NCBI RefSeq assembly: GCF_001724135.1
Contig: NZ_MEDS01000026.1
Coordinates: 1-45,324, forward strand
DNA length: 45,324 nt
Direction: 5' to 3'
Source of the DNA: Comamonas sp. SCN 65-56
Lineage (GTDB): Bacteria > Pseudomonadota > Gammaproteobacteria > Burkholderiales > Burkholderiaceae_C
The number at the start of each line of letters is the position of its first letter. Within the stretch, counting starts at the first letter, position 1. Shown here piece after piece: positions 34,363 through 44,274 of this stretch. The translations under genes and the position numbers were made by a program. The notes under the pieces are model-generated. The model was given only the letters and a program-made list of their open reading frames with translations, did not search any database and was not told where the DNA came from.

Positions 34363-34528
34363 GAGCGTGGGCGGCAGAAGGGACGTCGGCTGCAAATGTG
34401 CCGCAGCGGTCCATTTCTCACCGGCTTCTTGACCCATAGCGGAGCTATGAGCCTGCGAATCCGGCAAAAACTGTCCTCGCCGGAGCCCATTTTCGCAATC
34501 GACGCCTTCTGCCGCCCACGCTCCTAGC
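34358..34528. mobile_element. 171-bp inverted-repeat element (MITE/REP-like)
   Basis: Its arms are 24-bp perfect inverted repeats, 34358-34381 and 34505-34528, beginning GCTAGGAGCGTGGGC. The interior has no reading frame of note. The outermost CTAG on both sides may be target sequence. The left arm contains the stop codon of the sirtuin gene. As RNA the arms could form a long hairpin and separate the sirtuin and SDR transcripts. Confidence 0.7.
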
Positions 34529-34635
34529 GGCGCCGAACATCCCGATACATCCGCCCGCGAGCAGATGCTATGTTTGGCGTGCTGCGGCGCGCCGAGCGCG
34601 CACCGCGAACACCAGCCATCCAAGGAGATAGCGAC

Positions 34636-35466
34636 ATGCCATCCACGGTCCTCATCACCGGTTGTTCTTCCGGTATTGGCGCTGCCGCGGTGCAGTGCTT
34701 TGCAGACCGGGGCTGGAACGTGGCGGCGACGCTGCGCACGCCAGCGCAGGCACGGTTCGATCGGGGCAGCGGCTGCGTTGAGGCATTCGCGCTCGATGTG
34801 ACCGATCAGGCGTCGGTGAATGCGGCGGTGGGGCAAGCCATCAAGCGCTTTGGCCGTATCGACGTGCTGATCAACAACGCGGGCTATGGGCTGTTTGGTC
34901 CGTTCGAGACGGCCACGCCAGAGGCGATTCGCCAACAGTTCGCCACCAATGTGGAAGGCGTGTTTGCCGTCACGCGCGCGGTGCTGCCAGGCATGCGCGC
35001 GCAGGGCAGCGGGGTGCTCATCAACATCGCCTCGCTCACCGGGCTGGTGGCGATGCCGCTGTATTCGCTGTACGCGGCGTCCAAGTACGCGGTGGTGGGG
35101 TTTTCTGAATCGCTGAGCCACGAGCTCGCGCCGCTGGGCATCCGCGTGAAGGTGTTCGCGCCGGGCGCGGTGGCGACGGATTTCTCGGGCCGCTCGATGG
35201 TGCGCACCTTCGAGGGCGACGGTGGACCCTACGCCGATTCGATCGCCAAGGTGCAGGCCACGTTTGCATCCAACCGTGCCAGTGGTGGTGCGGCGTCGTC
35301 GGCGCAGCAGCTGGCGCAGGCGTTGCATGGCGCGGCCACGGATGGGAGCAGCCAGGTGCGCTACGTGGTGGGCGCTGACGCGCAGCAGGTGATGCAGATG
35401 CGTCAGCAGATCGGGGAAGAGGCGCTGCTGGCGGGGCTGCGCCAGCGCTTCGGGCTGGCGGCCTGA
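34636..35466 (+). CDS. Short-chain dehydrogenase/reductase
   Basis: This 276-aa classical SDR has the cofactor motif TGCSSGIG at the start, NNAGYG, the catalytic serine in NIASLTG, and YxxxK as YAASK. LRTPAQ after the second strand suggests NADP preference through its arginine. The substrate is unknown. AAGGAG lies just upstream of ATG 34636; the frame is open further upstream but without support. It sits between the inverted-repeat element and proA. Confidence 0.9.
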   Translation: MPSTVLITGCSSGIGAAAVQCFADRGWNVAATLRTPAQARFDRGSGCVEAFALDVTDQASVNAAVGQAIKRFGRIDVLINNAGYGLFGPFETATPEAIRQQFATNVEGVFAVTRAVLPGMRAQGSGVLINIASLTGLVAMPLYSLYAASKYAVVGFSESLSHELAPLGIRVKVFAPGAVATDFSGRSMVRTFEGDGGPYADSIAKVQATFASNRASGGAASSAQQLAQALHGAATDGSSQVRYVVGADAQQVMQMRQQIGEEALLAGLRQRFGLAA

Positions 35467-35508
35467 GCACCCCGTTGGTCGCGGCGCCGATTGCGTCAAA
35501 ATCCGTGC

Positions 35509-36831
35509 ATGAACGCCCTGAACATCGCCGAATACACCGAATCACTGGGACTGCAGGCAAAACAGGCTGCAGCGCTTATGGCGTCTGCGTCAACAGCTAT
35601 CAAAAACAAGGCTTTGCTGGCGCTCGCACGACGGTTGCGCGAAAGCGGTGGACCACTGGCCGAGGCCAACGCGCACGACCTGGAGCAGGCCGGGGCCGCG
35701 GGCCTGGCGGCGCCCATGGTCGATCGCCTGCGCCTCACGCCCCAGGTGATAGAGACTTGCGCGCTGGGCTGTGAGCAGCTCGCCGCGATGCCCGACGTCA
35801 TTGGCGAGATCATCGGCATGAAGCAGCAGGAGAGCGGTATCCGCGTCGGCCAGATGCGCGTGCCGATCGGGGTGTTCTGCATGATCTACGAGAGCCGCCC
35901 CAACGTGACGATCGAAGCGGCGAGCCTGTCGATCAAGAGCGGCAACGCGGCAATCTTGCGCGGCGGCTCGGAGGCCATTCATTCCAATCGAGCGCTTGCT
36001 GCGCTGGTGGTGCAGGCGCTGGTGGAGGCAGGCCTGCCCGAGCACGGCGTGCAGCTGGTACAGACGACGGACCGTGCGGCGGTGGGCCAGTTGATCGCCA
36101 TGCCGCAATATGTGGATGTGGTGATCCCGCGCGGCGGCAAGGGATTGATCGAACGCATCAGCCGCGAGGCGCGCGTGCCGGTGATCAAGCACCTGGACGG
36201 CAATTGCCACAGCTATGTCGACGACCCCTGCGACATCGTGCTGGCGCTCAAGGTGGTGGAGAACGCCAAGACGCAGAAAGTCAGCCCCTGCAACGCAACC
36301 GAAAGCCTGTTGGTGGCGCGTGGCGTGGCGCACGAATTTTTGCCGCGCATGGGGGCGATCTTTGTCGCGAGGGAGGTGGAGATGCGTTGCGACGCGGAGG
36401 CGGCGGCCATTCTGGCGCCCGCGCACCCGGGCAACGACATCGTCAAGGCCTATGCGTCGATGAGCGCGAAGAAATACGTCAAGCTGGCGCACGAATCCGA
36501 TTGGTCCGAGGAGTACCTGGCGCCCATCATCAGCATCAAGGTGGTGGCAGGGCTGGACGAGGCCATCGCCTGGATCAACCATTACGGCAGCCACCACACC
36601 GATGCGATTTTGACCACCGACCACCGCCATGCCCAGCGCTTCCTGCGCGAGGTGGATTCGGCCAGTTGCATGGTCAACACCAGCACGCGCTTTGCTGATG
36701 GCTTCGAGTACGGACTGGGCGCGGAGATCGGCATCAGTACCGACAAATTCCACGCCCGCGGGCCGGTGGGCATCGAGGGCCTGACCTCGCTCAAGTGGGT
36801 GGTGCTGGGTGAGGGCGAGGTGCGCCAGTAG
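35509..36831 (+). CDS. proA: Gamma-glutamyl phosphate reductase
   Basis: ProA makes glutamate-5-semialdehyde in proline synthesis. The 440-aa product shows [38 protein letters not shown] and the active-site cysteine region [12 protein letters not shown]. Upstream, TTGGTC and AAAAT at normal spacing put a possible transcription start almost on ATG 35509, so the message may be leaderless. Residues about 15-34 ([14 protein letters not shown] then TAIKNK) are encoded by a dispersed repeat copy. Confidence 0.96.
   Translation: MNALNIAEYTESLGLQAKQAAALMASASTAIKNKALLALARRLRESGGPLAEANAHDLEQAGAAGLAAPMVDRLRLTPQVIETCALGCEQLAAMPDVIGEIIGMKQQESGIRVGQMRVPIGVFCMIYESRPNVTIEAASLSIKSGNAAILRGGSEAIHSNRALAALVVQALVEAGLPEHGVQLVQTTDRAAVGQLIAMPQYVDVVIPRGGKGLIERISREARVPVIKHLDGNCHSYVDDPCDIVLALKVVENAKTQKVSPCNATESLLVARGVAHEFLPRMGAIFVAREVEMRCDAEAAAILAPAHPGNDIVKAYASMSAKKYVKLAHESDWSEEYLAPIISIKVVAGLDEAIAWINHYGSHHTDAILTTDHRHAQRFLREVDSASCMVNTSTRFADGFEYGLGAEIGISTDKFHARGPVGIEGLTSLKWVVLGEGEVRQ
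35553..35610 (-). repeat. Dispersed repeat copy inside proA
   Basis: On the minus strand it reads TTTTTGATAGCTG, GACGCAGACGCC, ATAAGCGCTGCAGCC, TGTTTTG. It is one of the two best-preserved intragenic copies and matches the thioredoxin copy over about 48 nt. Confidence 0.65.
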
Positions 36832-36851
36832 GCGTTGCCGGGCCGCACGGC

Positions 36852-38330
36852 ATGAAGATCATCATCGTCGGAGCCGGGCGCGTGGGCCTGGGCGTGGCCG
36901 AAAGCCTGGTATCCGAGAAGAACGACATCACGGTGATCGACAACGATGCCGATCGCCTGCGTGAGCTGCAGCAGCGCCTGGACTTGCGAGGCGTGGTCGG
37001 CAGCGGCACCGATCCTGCCGTGCTGGCCGAGGCGGGCGCGAAGGATACCGATCTGCTCATCTCGTGCGCCTCGCAGGACGAGGTCAACCTGGTGTGCTGC
37101 AAGCTGGCGTGGATGCTCTACCAGATCCCGACGCGCATCGCGCGGGTGCGGGCGCAGGGCTTTGAGGACGGCAGCGAACTGCTGTCCAAGGAGGGCTTCG
37201 CGGTCGATCACATCCTGTGCCCCGAGGATTCGCTCACGCGCTACATCGGCCTGCTGGTCGAATACCCCGAGGCGCTGCAGGTGCGCGAGTTCGCCGGCGG
37301 GCGTGCCTGCCTGGTGTCGGCGCGTGCGCGCCAGGGGGCACCGGCCGTCGGCATGCAGATTCGCCTGCTGCGCCAGCAGCTGCCCGAGGTGGCGATGCGC
37401 ATCGTCGCGATCTACCGGCGCTTTACCGACGGGCCGGACCGTTTCGTCGCCTGCGATGGCGATACGCGCATCGAACCAGGCGACGAGGTCTTCGTGCTGG
37501 CCGGGCGCCAGCGCATCGCGCAGGTGCTCGCCAGCCTACACCGGCGCGAGGGCCAGGCGGCGCGGGCGGTGCGCCGCATCATGGTGGCGGGCGGCTCCAG
37601 CGTCGGCGAGCGCCTGGCGCAGGAGCTGGCGCGCCAGGCCGGACGCTTTCACATCAAGCTGATCGAGGGCGATGCTGCGCGCTGCGAGCAGCTCGCCGCG
37701 CGCGTGCCCGCCGGCGTGCTGGTGCTGCACGGCGAGGCGTCGGACGAGGAGTTGCTGAGCGAGGAGGGGGTGGAGGAGGTCGACCTGTTCCTCTCGCTCT
37801 CGGAGGATGACGAGGACAACATCATGTCCAGCCTGCTGGCCAAGCGCATGGGCGCGCGCCGGGTGCTGGCGCTGATCGATCGCCACACCTATGCCGACCT
37901 GATGCACGGCACGCAGATCGACATTGCGCTCTCGCCAGCGCAGACCATTCTGGGCGAGTTGCTGACCTATGTGCGCCGCGGCGACGTGCAGGCGGTGCAC
38001 AGCCTGCGCCGCGGCGTGGCCGAGGCGTTGGAGGTGGTGGTGCGCGGCGACCGGAAAAATTCCCGCGTCGTGGGGCGCGCGGTGCAGGATCTGCCGCTGC
38101 CGCCCGAGGTGCACATCGGCCTCATCGTGCGCGGCTTGCCCGATGCGGATGCACCCCCGCCGGCCGAGGGCGAGGCGCCGCCCAAGCCTGCCCTCGATGA
38201 GCCCGAGATCATCATCCCGCACAGCCACACGGTATTGGAGAGCAACGACCACGTGGTCTTCTTCCTGCCGCGCAAGCGCCTGGTCAAGGAAGTGGAAGCG
38301 CTGTTTCGCGTGCGCGCCACCTTCTTCTGA
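36852..38330 (+). CDS. trkA: Trk potassium uptake NAD-binding subunit
   Basis: TrkA is the cytoplasmic ring that gates TrkH. The 492-aa protein has two RCK units. The first starts with IIIVGAGRVGLGVAESL and acidic D at the end of the second strand (TVIDNDADRL). The second, from about 240, is more divergent (IMVAGGSSVGERLAQEL). Each unit is followed by a TrkA_C domain. A proline/glutamate-rich insert (about 430-452) interrupts the last TrkA_C domain. trkH begins 16 nt downstream, so they form an operon. Confidence 0.94.
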   Translation: MKIIIVGAGRVGLGVAESLVSEKNDITVIDNDADRLRELQQRLDLRGVVGSGTDPAVLAEAGAKDTDLLISCASQDEVNLVCCKLAWMLYQIPTRIARVRAQGFEDGSELLSKEGFAVDHILCPEDSLTRYIGLLVEYPEALQVREFAGGRACLVSARARQGAPAVGMQIRLLRQQLPEVAMRIVAIYRRFTDGPDRFVACDGDTRIEPGDEVFVLAGRQRIAQVLASLHRREGQAARAVRRIMVAGGSSVGERLAQELARQAGRFHIKLIEGDAARCEQLAARVPAGVLVLHGEASDEELLSEEGVEEVDLFLSLSEDDEDNIMSSLLAKRMGARRVLALIDRHTYADLMHGTQIDIALSPAQTILGELLTYVRRGDVQAVHSLRRGVAEALEVVVRGDRKNSRVVGRAVQDLPLPPEVHIGLIVRGLPDADAPPPAEGEAPPKPALDEPEIIIPHSHTVLESNDHVVFFLPRKRLVKEVEALFRVRATFF

Positions 38331-38346
38331 TCGGTCCGTCCCGGCG

Positions 38347-39813
38347 ATGAAAGACCTGCTGCCCGTCGCCCGCGTGCTCGGCATGCTGCTGTGCATGTTC
38401 GCGCTGGCGCTGCTGCTGCCGCTGGCGATTTCGCTGGCCTGGCACGACGGGCTGTGGCGGCTGTATGCGTTCTCGGGCTTGGGTATCCTGGCAGCGGGTG
38501 GCCTGCTGTGGTGGGGCCTGCGGCGCCAGCGCCGCGAGCTGCTGCCGCGCCACGGTGTGATCCTGGTCACGCTCTCCTGGGTGGTGCTGCCGCTGGCCGC
38601 CAGCCTGCCGCTGGCGCTGGCGTTGACCTTCGTCGGCAAGCCGCTGTCGTTCACGCATCTGTACTTCGAGGCCGTCTCGGCGCTCACCACCACCGGCGCG
38701 ACAGTGATCACCGGGCAGGATGAGCTGCCGCTCTCGCTCAACGTCTGGCGCACCTTCCTGCAGTGGATAGGCGGCATGGGCATCCTCATCATGGCGATGG
38801 CGGTGCTGCCCATGCTGGGCGTGGGCGGCAGCCAGCTCTTTCGCGCCGAGGCCGCAGGCCCGATCAAGGACGCCAAGCTGACTCCGCGCATCACCGAAAC
38901 GGCCAACGGCATGTGGGGCGTGTATCTGGTGGTCTCCACCGCCTGCGCGCTGGCCTTCTGGGCGGGCGGCATGCGGCCCATGGACGCGCTGATGCACATG
39001 TTCGCCACCATGAGCCTGGGGGGCTTGTCCTCGCACGATGCGAGCTTTGCCTGGTTCAATTCGCCGCTGCTGGAAGGCATTGCCGTGGTCTTCATGGTGC
39101 TGGCCAGCTGCAATTTCACGCTGTACTTCGTCGCGCTGCGCAAGGGCAAATGGTTCGCCCTGTGGCGCGACCCCGAGGCGCGCGCCACCATTGCCGCGCT
39201 GTTGGGCGCGGGGCTGATCGTCTCGCTCATCCTCTGGGCCAAGGGCGTGTACACGCCGCTGGATGCGCTGCGCCATGGCATGTTCCACGCCGTCTCGGTG
39301 GCCACCACCACCGGTTTTGCCAGCGTCGACTATCCGCACTGGCCGGTGGTCATCCCGGTGTTTTTGCTGCTGCTCTCGGGCGTGGCCACCAGCGCGGGGT
39401 CGACGGGCGGCGGCATGAAGATGGTGCGCATGCTGATTCTCGTGAAGCAGGCGCGGCGCGAGCTCACGCGCCTGGTGCACCCGCACGCCACGCAGCCGGT
39501 AATGCTGGGCGGCAGCGTGGTGGATAACCGCATGATTTTCTCGGTGCTCGCCTTCATGCTGGTCTATGGTGCGACGGTAACGGTGCTGTGCATGGCGCTA
39601 CTGCTCACCGACCTCGATCCGCTGACGGCGTTCTCCGTCGTGCTCTCCAGCGTGAACTGCACCGGCACCGGCCCGGGTACGCTGGGCGTGGACCTGGGCT
39701 ATGGTGGGTTGAGTGACTTTCAGATCTGGGTCTGCACACTGGGCATGCTGCTGGGACGGCTGGAAATTCTGAGTTTCTTGGCGTTGCTGTCTCCGGCATT
39801 CTGGCGACGCTGA
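38347..39813 (+). CDS. trkH: Trk potassium uptake pore subunit
   Basis: TrkH is the membrane pore for K+ uptake. The 488-aa protein has about ten hydrophobic helices and four selectivity loops, visible as SALTTTGATVI, TMSLGGLSSHD, VATTTGFAS and SVNCTGTGPGTLG. GGMGILIMAMAVLPMLGVGG follows the first loop. The start at 38347 gives a full first helix. Confidence 0.94.
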   Translation: MKDLLPVARVLGMLLCMFALALLLPLAISLAWHDGLWRLYAFSGLGILAAGGLLWWGLRRQRRELLPRHGVILVTLSWVVLPLAASLPLALALTFVGKPLSFTHLYFEAVSALTTTGATVITGQDELPLSLNVWRTFLQWIGGMGILIMAMAVLPMLGVGGSQLFRAEAAGPIKDAKLTPRITETANGMWGVYLVVSTACALAFWAGGMRPMDALMHMFATMSLGGLSSHDASFAWFNSPLLEGIAVVFMVLASCNFTLYFVALRKGKWFALWRDPEARATIAALLGAGLIVSLILWAKGVYTPLDALRHGMFHAVSVATTTGFASVDYPHWPVVIPVFLLLLSGVATSAGSTGGGMKMVRMLILVKQARRELTRLVHPHATQPVMLGGSVVDNRMIFSVLAFMLVYGATVTVLCMALLLTDLDPLTAFSVVLSSVNCTGTGPGTLGVDLGYGGLSDFQIWVCTLGMLLGRLEILSFLALLSPAFWRR

Positions 39814-39833
39814 ATTCGCTTTTTACAATGCCG

Positions 39834-39839
39834 CGCTGA
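39834..39839 (+). promoter_or_regulatory. Possible -10 element for gshA
   Basis: TACAAT lies 22 nt before the gshA ATG, in a short T-rich stretch after trkH. No good -35 is visible, so confidence is low. Confidence 0.3.
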
Positions 39840-39860
39840 ACCACGAGACGAGATGCCCGC

Positions 39861-41129
39861 ATGGTCCCCCACCTCATCACCGCGTTGACCGGCCCGATCA
39901 ATGAATTGGAGCAGCGCATGCTCGATGCGATGCCCGCGATCGAGCGCTGGTTCCGCCTGGAATGGATGGAGCACACGCCCCCGTTCTACACCTCGGTGGA
40001 CTTGCGCAACGCCGGCTTCAAGCTTGCGCCGGTGGACACCAGCCTGTTCCCGCACGGCTGGCATAACCTCACACCGGAAATGCTGCCGCTGGCGGTGCAG
40101 GCAGCGATGGCGGCGATCGAAAAAATCTGCCCCGAGGCGCGCAACCTCCTGATCATTCCCGAGAATGGTTTGCGCGGGCCGGCCGATCTGGCCGACGTGG
40201 CGCAACTGCAGCGCATTTTCAATCTGGCTGGGCTGAACGTGCGCGTCGGCTCGATAGACCCGGAAGTGAAGAAGACCGCAGGCTTCGATCTGCCGGATGG
40301 AGGCAGTGTGCAGGTGGAGCCTGCGCTGCGTCTGCGCAAGCGGGTAGGGCTGAAGAATTTCGACCCCTGCACCATCCTGCTCAACAACGAACTGGCGGCG
40401 GGCACGCCAGGCATCCTGGAAGAACTGTACGAGCAGTACCTGCTGCCGCCGTTGCAGGCGGGCTGGACGGTACGCAGGCGCAGTCGGCACTTCCAGAGCT
40501 ATGAAGAGGTGGGCAAGCGTTTTGGCAAGATGCTGGGCATTGACCATTGGCTGATCCATCCGATCAGCGCCAGCGCCGAGATCGCAAGTGGCAAAGGCAA
40601 GGAACTGGAGCCGTTGCGTGCCGCGGTGGATACGGTCATCTCCAAAGTACGCCGCAAGTACAAGGAGTACGGCATCAATGAGAAGCCGTTTGCCGTGATC
40701 AAGGCCGACGATGCGAGCGATGCGGCTGGAGTGGTGTTGCTGCGCGATGCCCGAGACCTTGAGGCGCTGGCGGCCGAGGGACGCCTGCCTCAAAGCGGGC
40801 ACTGGCTGGTGCAGGAGGGGGTGCTGACACAGGAACGTGTGCACGAGGCCGTGGCCGAGCCAGTGGTCTACACCATGGACCGCTACGTGGTCGGCGGCGT
40901 CTATCGCGTGCATGCCCAGCCGAACACGGCCGAGGGCGCGCGCGTGCATGGTGCCTGTTACGTGCCGCTGGCGTTCGAGCACAGCACCCACCTGCCGCAG
41001 CTTGGCGTGCGTCCCGGTGCGAGTGCGCCCAACCGGTTCTACATGTATGGCGTCGTGGCGCGCCTCGCAATGCTGGCTGCGAGCTATGAACTCGAAGCCA
41101 CGGACCCGGAGCTGCGGGAGCTCGTCTGA
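39861..41129 (+). CDS. gshA: Glutamate-cysteine ligase, proteobacterial (GshA) type
   Basis: This enzyme makes gamma-glutamylcysteine, the first step of glutathione synthesis. The 422-aa length and motifs (IERWFRLEWMEHTPPFYTS, LIIPENGLRGPADLADVAQL, FDPCTILLNNEL, MDRYVVGGVYRVHA) fit the GshA family of beta/gammaproteobacteria, unrelated to the E. coli enzyme. AGAC and GAG are near the start but no strong Shine-Dalgarno is seen. The partner gshB lies 3 kb downstream, with kup and benE between. Confidence 0.92.
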   Translation: MVPHLITALTGPINELEQRMLDAMPAIERWFRLEWMEHTPPFYTSVDLRNAGFKLAPVDTSLFPHGWHNLTPEMLPLAVQAAMAAIEKICPEARNLLIIPENGLRGPADLADVAQLQRIFNLAGLNVRVGSIDPEVKKTAGFDLPDGGSVQVEPALRLRKRVGLKNFDPCTILLNNELAAGTPGILEELYEQYLLPPLQAGWTVRRRSRHFQSYEEVGKRFGKMLGIDHWLIHPISASAEIASGKGKELEPLRAAVDTVISKVRRKYKEYGINEKPFAVIKADDASDAAGVVLLRDARDLEALAAEGRLPQSGHWLVQEGVLTQERVHEAVAEPVVYTMDRYVVGGVYRVHAQPNTAEGARVHGACYVPLAFEHSTHLPQLGVRPGASAPNRFYMYGVVARLAMLAASYELEATDPELRELV

Positions 41130-41185
41130 GTTTTCGATCTTTCGGGCGCACAATGGCCGCCCCGTCGCACTTCGCGTACACCTGA

Positions 41186-43057
41186 ATGTCCGATTCGCGC
41201 TCTTCCCTGCCGACCCTGATGGTGGGTGCCATTGGGGTGGTATTTGGCGATATCGGCACCAGCGTGCTCTATACCGTCAAAGAGGTTTTTGGCAGCGGTC
41301 ACGTGCAGTTCACGCCGGACAACGTCTATGGCGTGCTGTCGCTGATTTTCTGGACCCTGACCATCATCGTGTCGGTCAAATACGTGGCGCTGGTGCTGCG
41401 CGCAGACAACAATGGCGAGGGTGGTCTGGTGGCGATGCTCACGCTGGCATCGGGTGCGGTGGCCGACAAGCCGGTGCTGCGTCGGCGTATGCTGCTGGTC
41501 GGCATCTTCGGCACCTGTCTGTTTTACGGTGATGGCGTGATTACGCCCGCCATCACCACGCTGGGCGCCATGGAAGGCCTGCAGGTCTTTTCGCCGGCGT
41601 TGGGCGACTATGTGATCGAGCTCACGCTGCTGGTGCTATTGGCGCTGTTTCTGGTGCAGAAAAAAGGCACGGCAGGCATTGGGCGGTTTTTCGGTCCGGT
41701 GATGCTGTTGTGGTTTGCCGTGATTGCGCTGCTGGGTCTGCTGCAGATCTGGCATCACCCGCAAGTCCTCTGGGCAGTCGTGCCCGTGCATGCGTTCAAG
41801 TTCGCGCTGCAAGCGCCCGGGGTCACCTTCATCATTCTGGGGGCAGTGGTGCTGTGCGTCACCGGCTGTGAAGCGCTGTATGCCGACATGGGGCATTTCG
41901 GCAGGCGTCCGATCCGTCTGGCCTGGTTCTGTATCGCGATGCCGGCGCTGGTGCTCAACTATTTCGGCCAAGGCGCCTTGCTGCTGGCGCGTGGCAAGGC
42001 GGTGGTGGACAACCCCTTCTTTCATATGGCACCCGGCTGGGCCACACTGCCGTTGGTGGTGCTGGCGACAGCTGCGGCCGTGATCGCCTCGCAGGCCTTG
42101 ATATCGGGCGCGTTCAGTGTCACCAAGCAGGTGATCCAGCTCGGCTTTCTGCCGCACCTGAAAATGGACCACACCAGCGTGCGCAACCTCGGGCAAATCT
42201 ACATGCCGCTGGTCAACTGGGGATTGTTCGCGATGATCGTGCTGGCGGTGGCAATGTTCCGTTCGTCCAACAATCTTGCGGCTGCCTATGGCATCGCGGT
42301 GACGACGGACATGCTGATCACCACGGTGCTGACATTTTTCGTGGTGCGCTACGCGTGGAAGATGTCGCTGGTTCTGACGCTGGTGGTGACAGGGCTGTTC
42401 CTCACGGTCGATCTGCTGTTCTGGAGTTCCAATCTGCTCAAGCTGTTGCATGGCGGCTGGTTTCCGCTGGCGATTGCGGGTGTCGTGTTCATGCTGATGA
42501 TCACGTGGCGCGACGGTCTGGAGCTGCTGCGCCGCGCGCTGCAGGCCACCGCGCTGACACTGGAGGATTTCCTTGAATCGCTGTTTGTTGCGCCGCCTGC
42601 GCGGGTGGCGGGCACCGCCGTGTTCCTCTGCGCCGATCCGGCCATCGTGCCCAACGCCTTGCTCCACAACCTCAAGCACAACAAGGTGCTGCATGAACAG
42701 AACCTGTTTGTGAGCGTGCACCAGCATGAAGTGCCCTGGATCGGCATGGAAAAACGCGTGCAGATTGAAGCGCTGGGTCACGATTGCTGGCGCGTGGTGT
42801 TGCACTACGGTTTCAAGAACGATCCTGATCTGCCCAAGGCGCTCGGCTTGCTGGCGGGGCGGGGCGTCAATCTTGACCCCATGACCACCAGCTATTTCCT
42901 GTCGCGCCACATCGTTGCGCCGGGGCTGGCGACCGGCCTCGCGCCCTGGCGGGAAAAGCTCTTTGCCTACATGCACCACAGCGCCACGGCTGCGGCGGAA
43001 TACCTCAATTTGCCGAGCAATGCCGTCGTCGAACTCGGCTCCAAGGTGGAAATTTGA
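41186..43057 (+). CDS. kup: KUP-family potassium transporter
   Basis: Kup imports K+ with H+. The 623-aa protein has about twelve transmembrane helices and a soluble C-terminal domain. [20 protein letters not shown] (first helix) and [19 protein letters not shown] (second) are family signatures. A second K+ uptake system beside Trk suits growth over a range of external K+ and pH. CACAAT in the 56-nt gap after gshA may be a -10. Confidence 0.95.
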   Translation: MSDSRSSLPTLMVGAIGVVFGDIGTSVLYTVKEVFGSGHVQFTPDNVYGVLSLIFWTLTIIVSVKYVALVLRADNNGEGGLVAMLTLASGAVADKPVLRRRMLLVGIFGTCLFYGDGVITPAITTLGAMEGLQVFSPALGDYVIELTLLVLLALFLVQKKGTAGIGRFFGPVMLLWFAVIALLGLLQIWHHPQVLWAVVPVHAFKFALQAPGVTFIILGAVVLCVTGCEALYADMGHFGRRPIRLAWFCIAMPALVLNYFGQGALLLARGKAVVDNPFFHMAPGWATLPLVVLATAAAVIASQALISGAFSVTKQVIQLGFLPHLKMDHTSVRNLGQIYMPLVNWGLFAMIVLAVAMFRSSNNLAAAYGIAVTTDMLITTVLTFFVVRYAWKMSLVLTLVVTGLFLTVDLLFWSSNLLKLLHGGWFPLAIAGVVFMLMITWRDGLELLRRALQATALTLEDFLESLFVAPPARVAGTAVFLCADPAIVPNALLHNLKHNKVLHEQNLFVSVHQHEVPWIGMEKRVQIEALGHDCWRVVLHYGFKNDPDLPKALGLLAGRGVNLDPMTTSYFLSRHIVAPGLATGLAPWREKLFAYMHHSATAAAEYLNLPSNAVVELGSKVEI

Positions 43058-43078
43058 TGCTGTCTGCACAATCGCCAG

Positions 43079-44263
43079 ATGTCTTTTGTTCGTGATTTGA
43101 GCGTCTCGGCGGCGAGTGCAGGCTTTGTCGCCACGCTGGTGGGTTTTACCAGTTCGGTGGCGCTGGTGTTCCAGGCGGCACAGGCCTTTGGCGCATCGGA
43201 AGCCGTGATCGCCTCGTGGATGTGGGCGCTGGGCCTGGGGATGGGTCTTGCGACGGCCATCCCTTCGCTCATCCTGCGAAAGCCGGTCATGATCGCGTGG
43301 AGTACCCCGGGTGCTGCCGTGCTGGCCAGTGCCGGCCTGGGCTTTGATCTGGCGCAGGCCACGGGCGCGTTCATGCTGTCTGCGCTGATGATCGTGTTGG
43401 CGGGCTTCACAGGGTGGTTTGAACGCGTGATGAACCGCATTCCGATGGCCATCGCGGCAGGGCTTCTTGCTGGCGTGCTGGTGAATTTCGGCATGGCGGC
43501 CTTCAGTGCCGCGCAGGCCGCGCCATTATTGGTACTGGCGATGCTGGCCACGTACTTGCTGAGCAAACGCTGGTTGTCGCGCTACGCGGTGCCGCTGACC
43601 TTGCTGGTGGCGGTTGCAGTCGCTGCGGTTCAGGGTGGCATTGCCTGGTCGGAGGTGGCGTGGGATTGGGCGGTGCCGGTCTGGACGACACCGCGCTTCA
43701 CCTGGCAAGCGGCAGTGAGTGTGGCGCTGCCGCTGTTTGTCGTCACCATGGCATCGCAGAACATGCCAGGCGTGGCAGTCATCCGCGCCACTGGCTACCA
43801 AATGCCGATCAGCCGCATCATCAGCATGACCGGCCTTGCCACATTGGTGCTTGCGCCGTTTGGCGGTTATGCCTTGAACCTGGCGGCCATTACGGCGGCC
43901 ATCTGCATGGGGCCGGAGGCACACCCTGACCCGAAGCGCCGTTATGCGGCGGCCGTGATCAACGGTCTGCTTTACGTGCTGATCGGCCTGTTTGGCGCGG
44001 CGGTGGCAGGTTTGCTGATCGCCTTTCCCAAGGAGTTGGTGGCGGCCATCGCCGGGCTGGCGCTGCTTTCCACCATAGGCGGTGGGCTGGTTGCCGCGCT
44101 GCAGGACGAGGCACATCGCGAGCCGGCGCTCATCACCTTTCTGGTCACTGCCTCTGGCGTCACCCTTGCCGGCATTGGTTCTGCGTTCTGGGGCGTGGTT
44201 GCCGGCAGCGTGGCGCTGTTTGTGCAACAGTACGGTCGAACGCGTACTGCCACACGCACTTGA
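43079..44263 (+). CDS. BenE-family benzoate/H+ symporter-like protein
   Basis: The 394-aa protein has about eleven to twelve hydrophobic helices and BenE signatures: VGFTSSVALVFQAA, IAWSTPGAAVLA, VTMASQNMPGVAV. No aromatic catabolism genes are nearby, so benzoate is only a family guess. It starts 21 nt after kup and ends 11 nt before gshB, which suggests cotranscription. Confidence 0.88.
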   Translation: MSFVRDLSVSAASAGFVATLVGFTSSVALVFQAAQAFGASEAVIASWMWALGLGMGLATAIPSLILRKPVMIAWSTPGAAVLASAGLGFDLAQATGAFMLSALMIVLAGFTGWFERVMNRIPMAIAAGLLAGVLVNFGMAAFSAAQAAPLLVLAMLATYLLSKRWLSRYAVPLTLLVAVAVAAVQGGIAWSEVAWDWAVPVWTTPRFTWQAAVSVALPLFVVTMASQNMPGVAVIRATGYQMPISRIISMTGLATLVLAPFGGYALNLAAITAAICMGPEAHPDPKRRYAAAVINGLLYVLIGLFGAAVAGLLIAFPKELVAAIAGLALLSTIGGGLVAALQDEAHREPALITFLVTASGVTLAGIGSAFWGVVAGSVALFVQQYGRTRTATRT

Positions 44264-44274
44264 GAACTTGCGCC

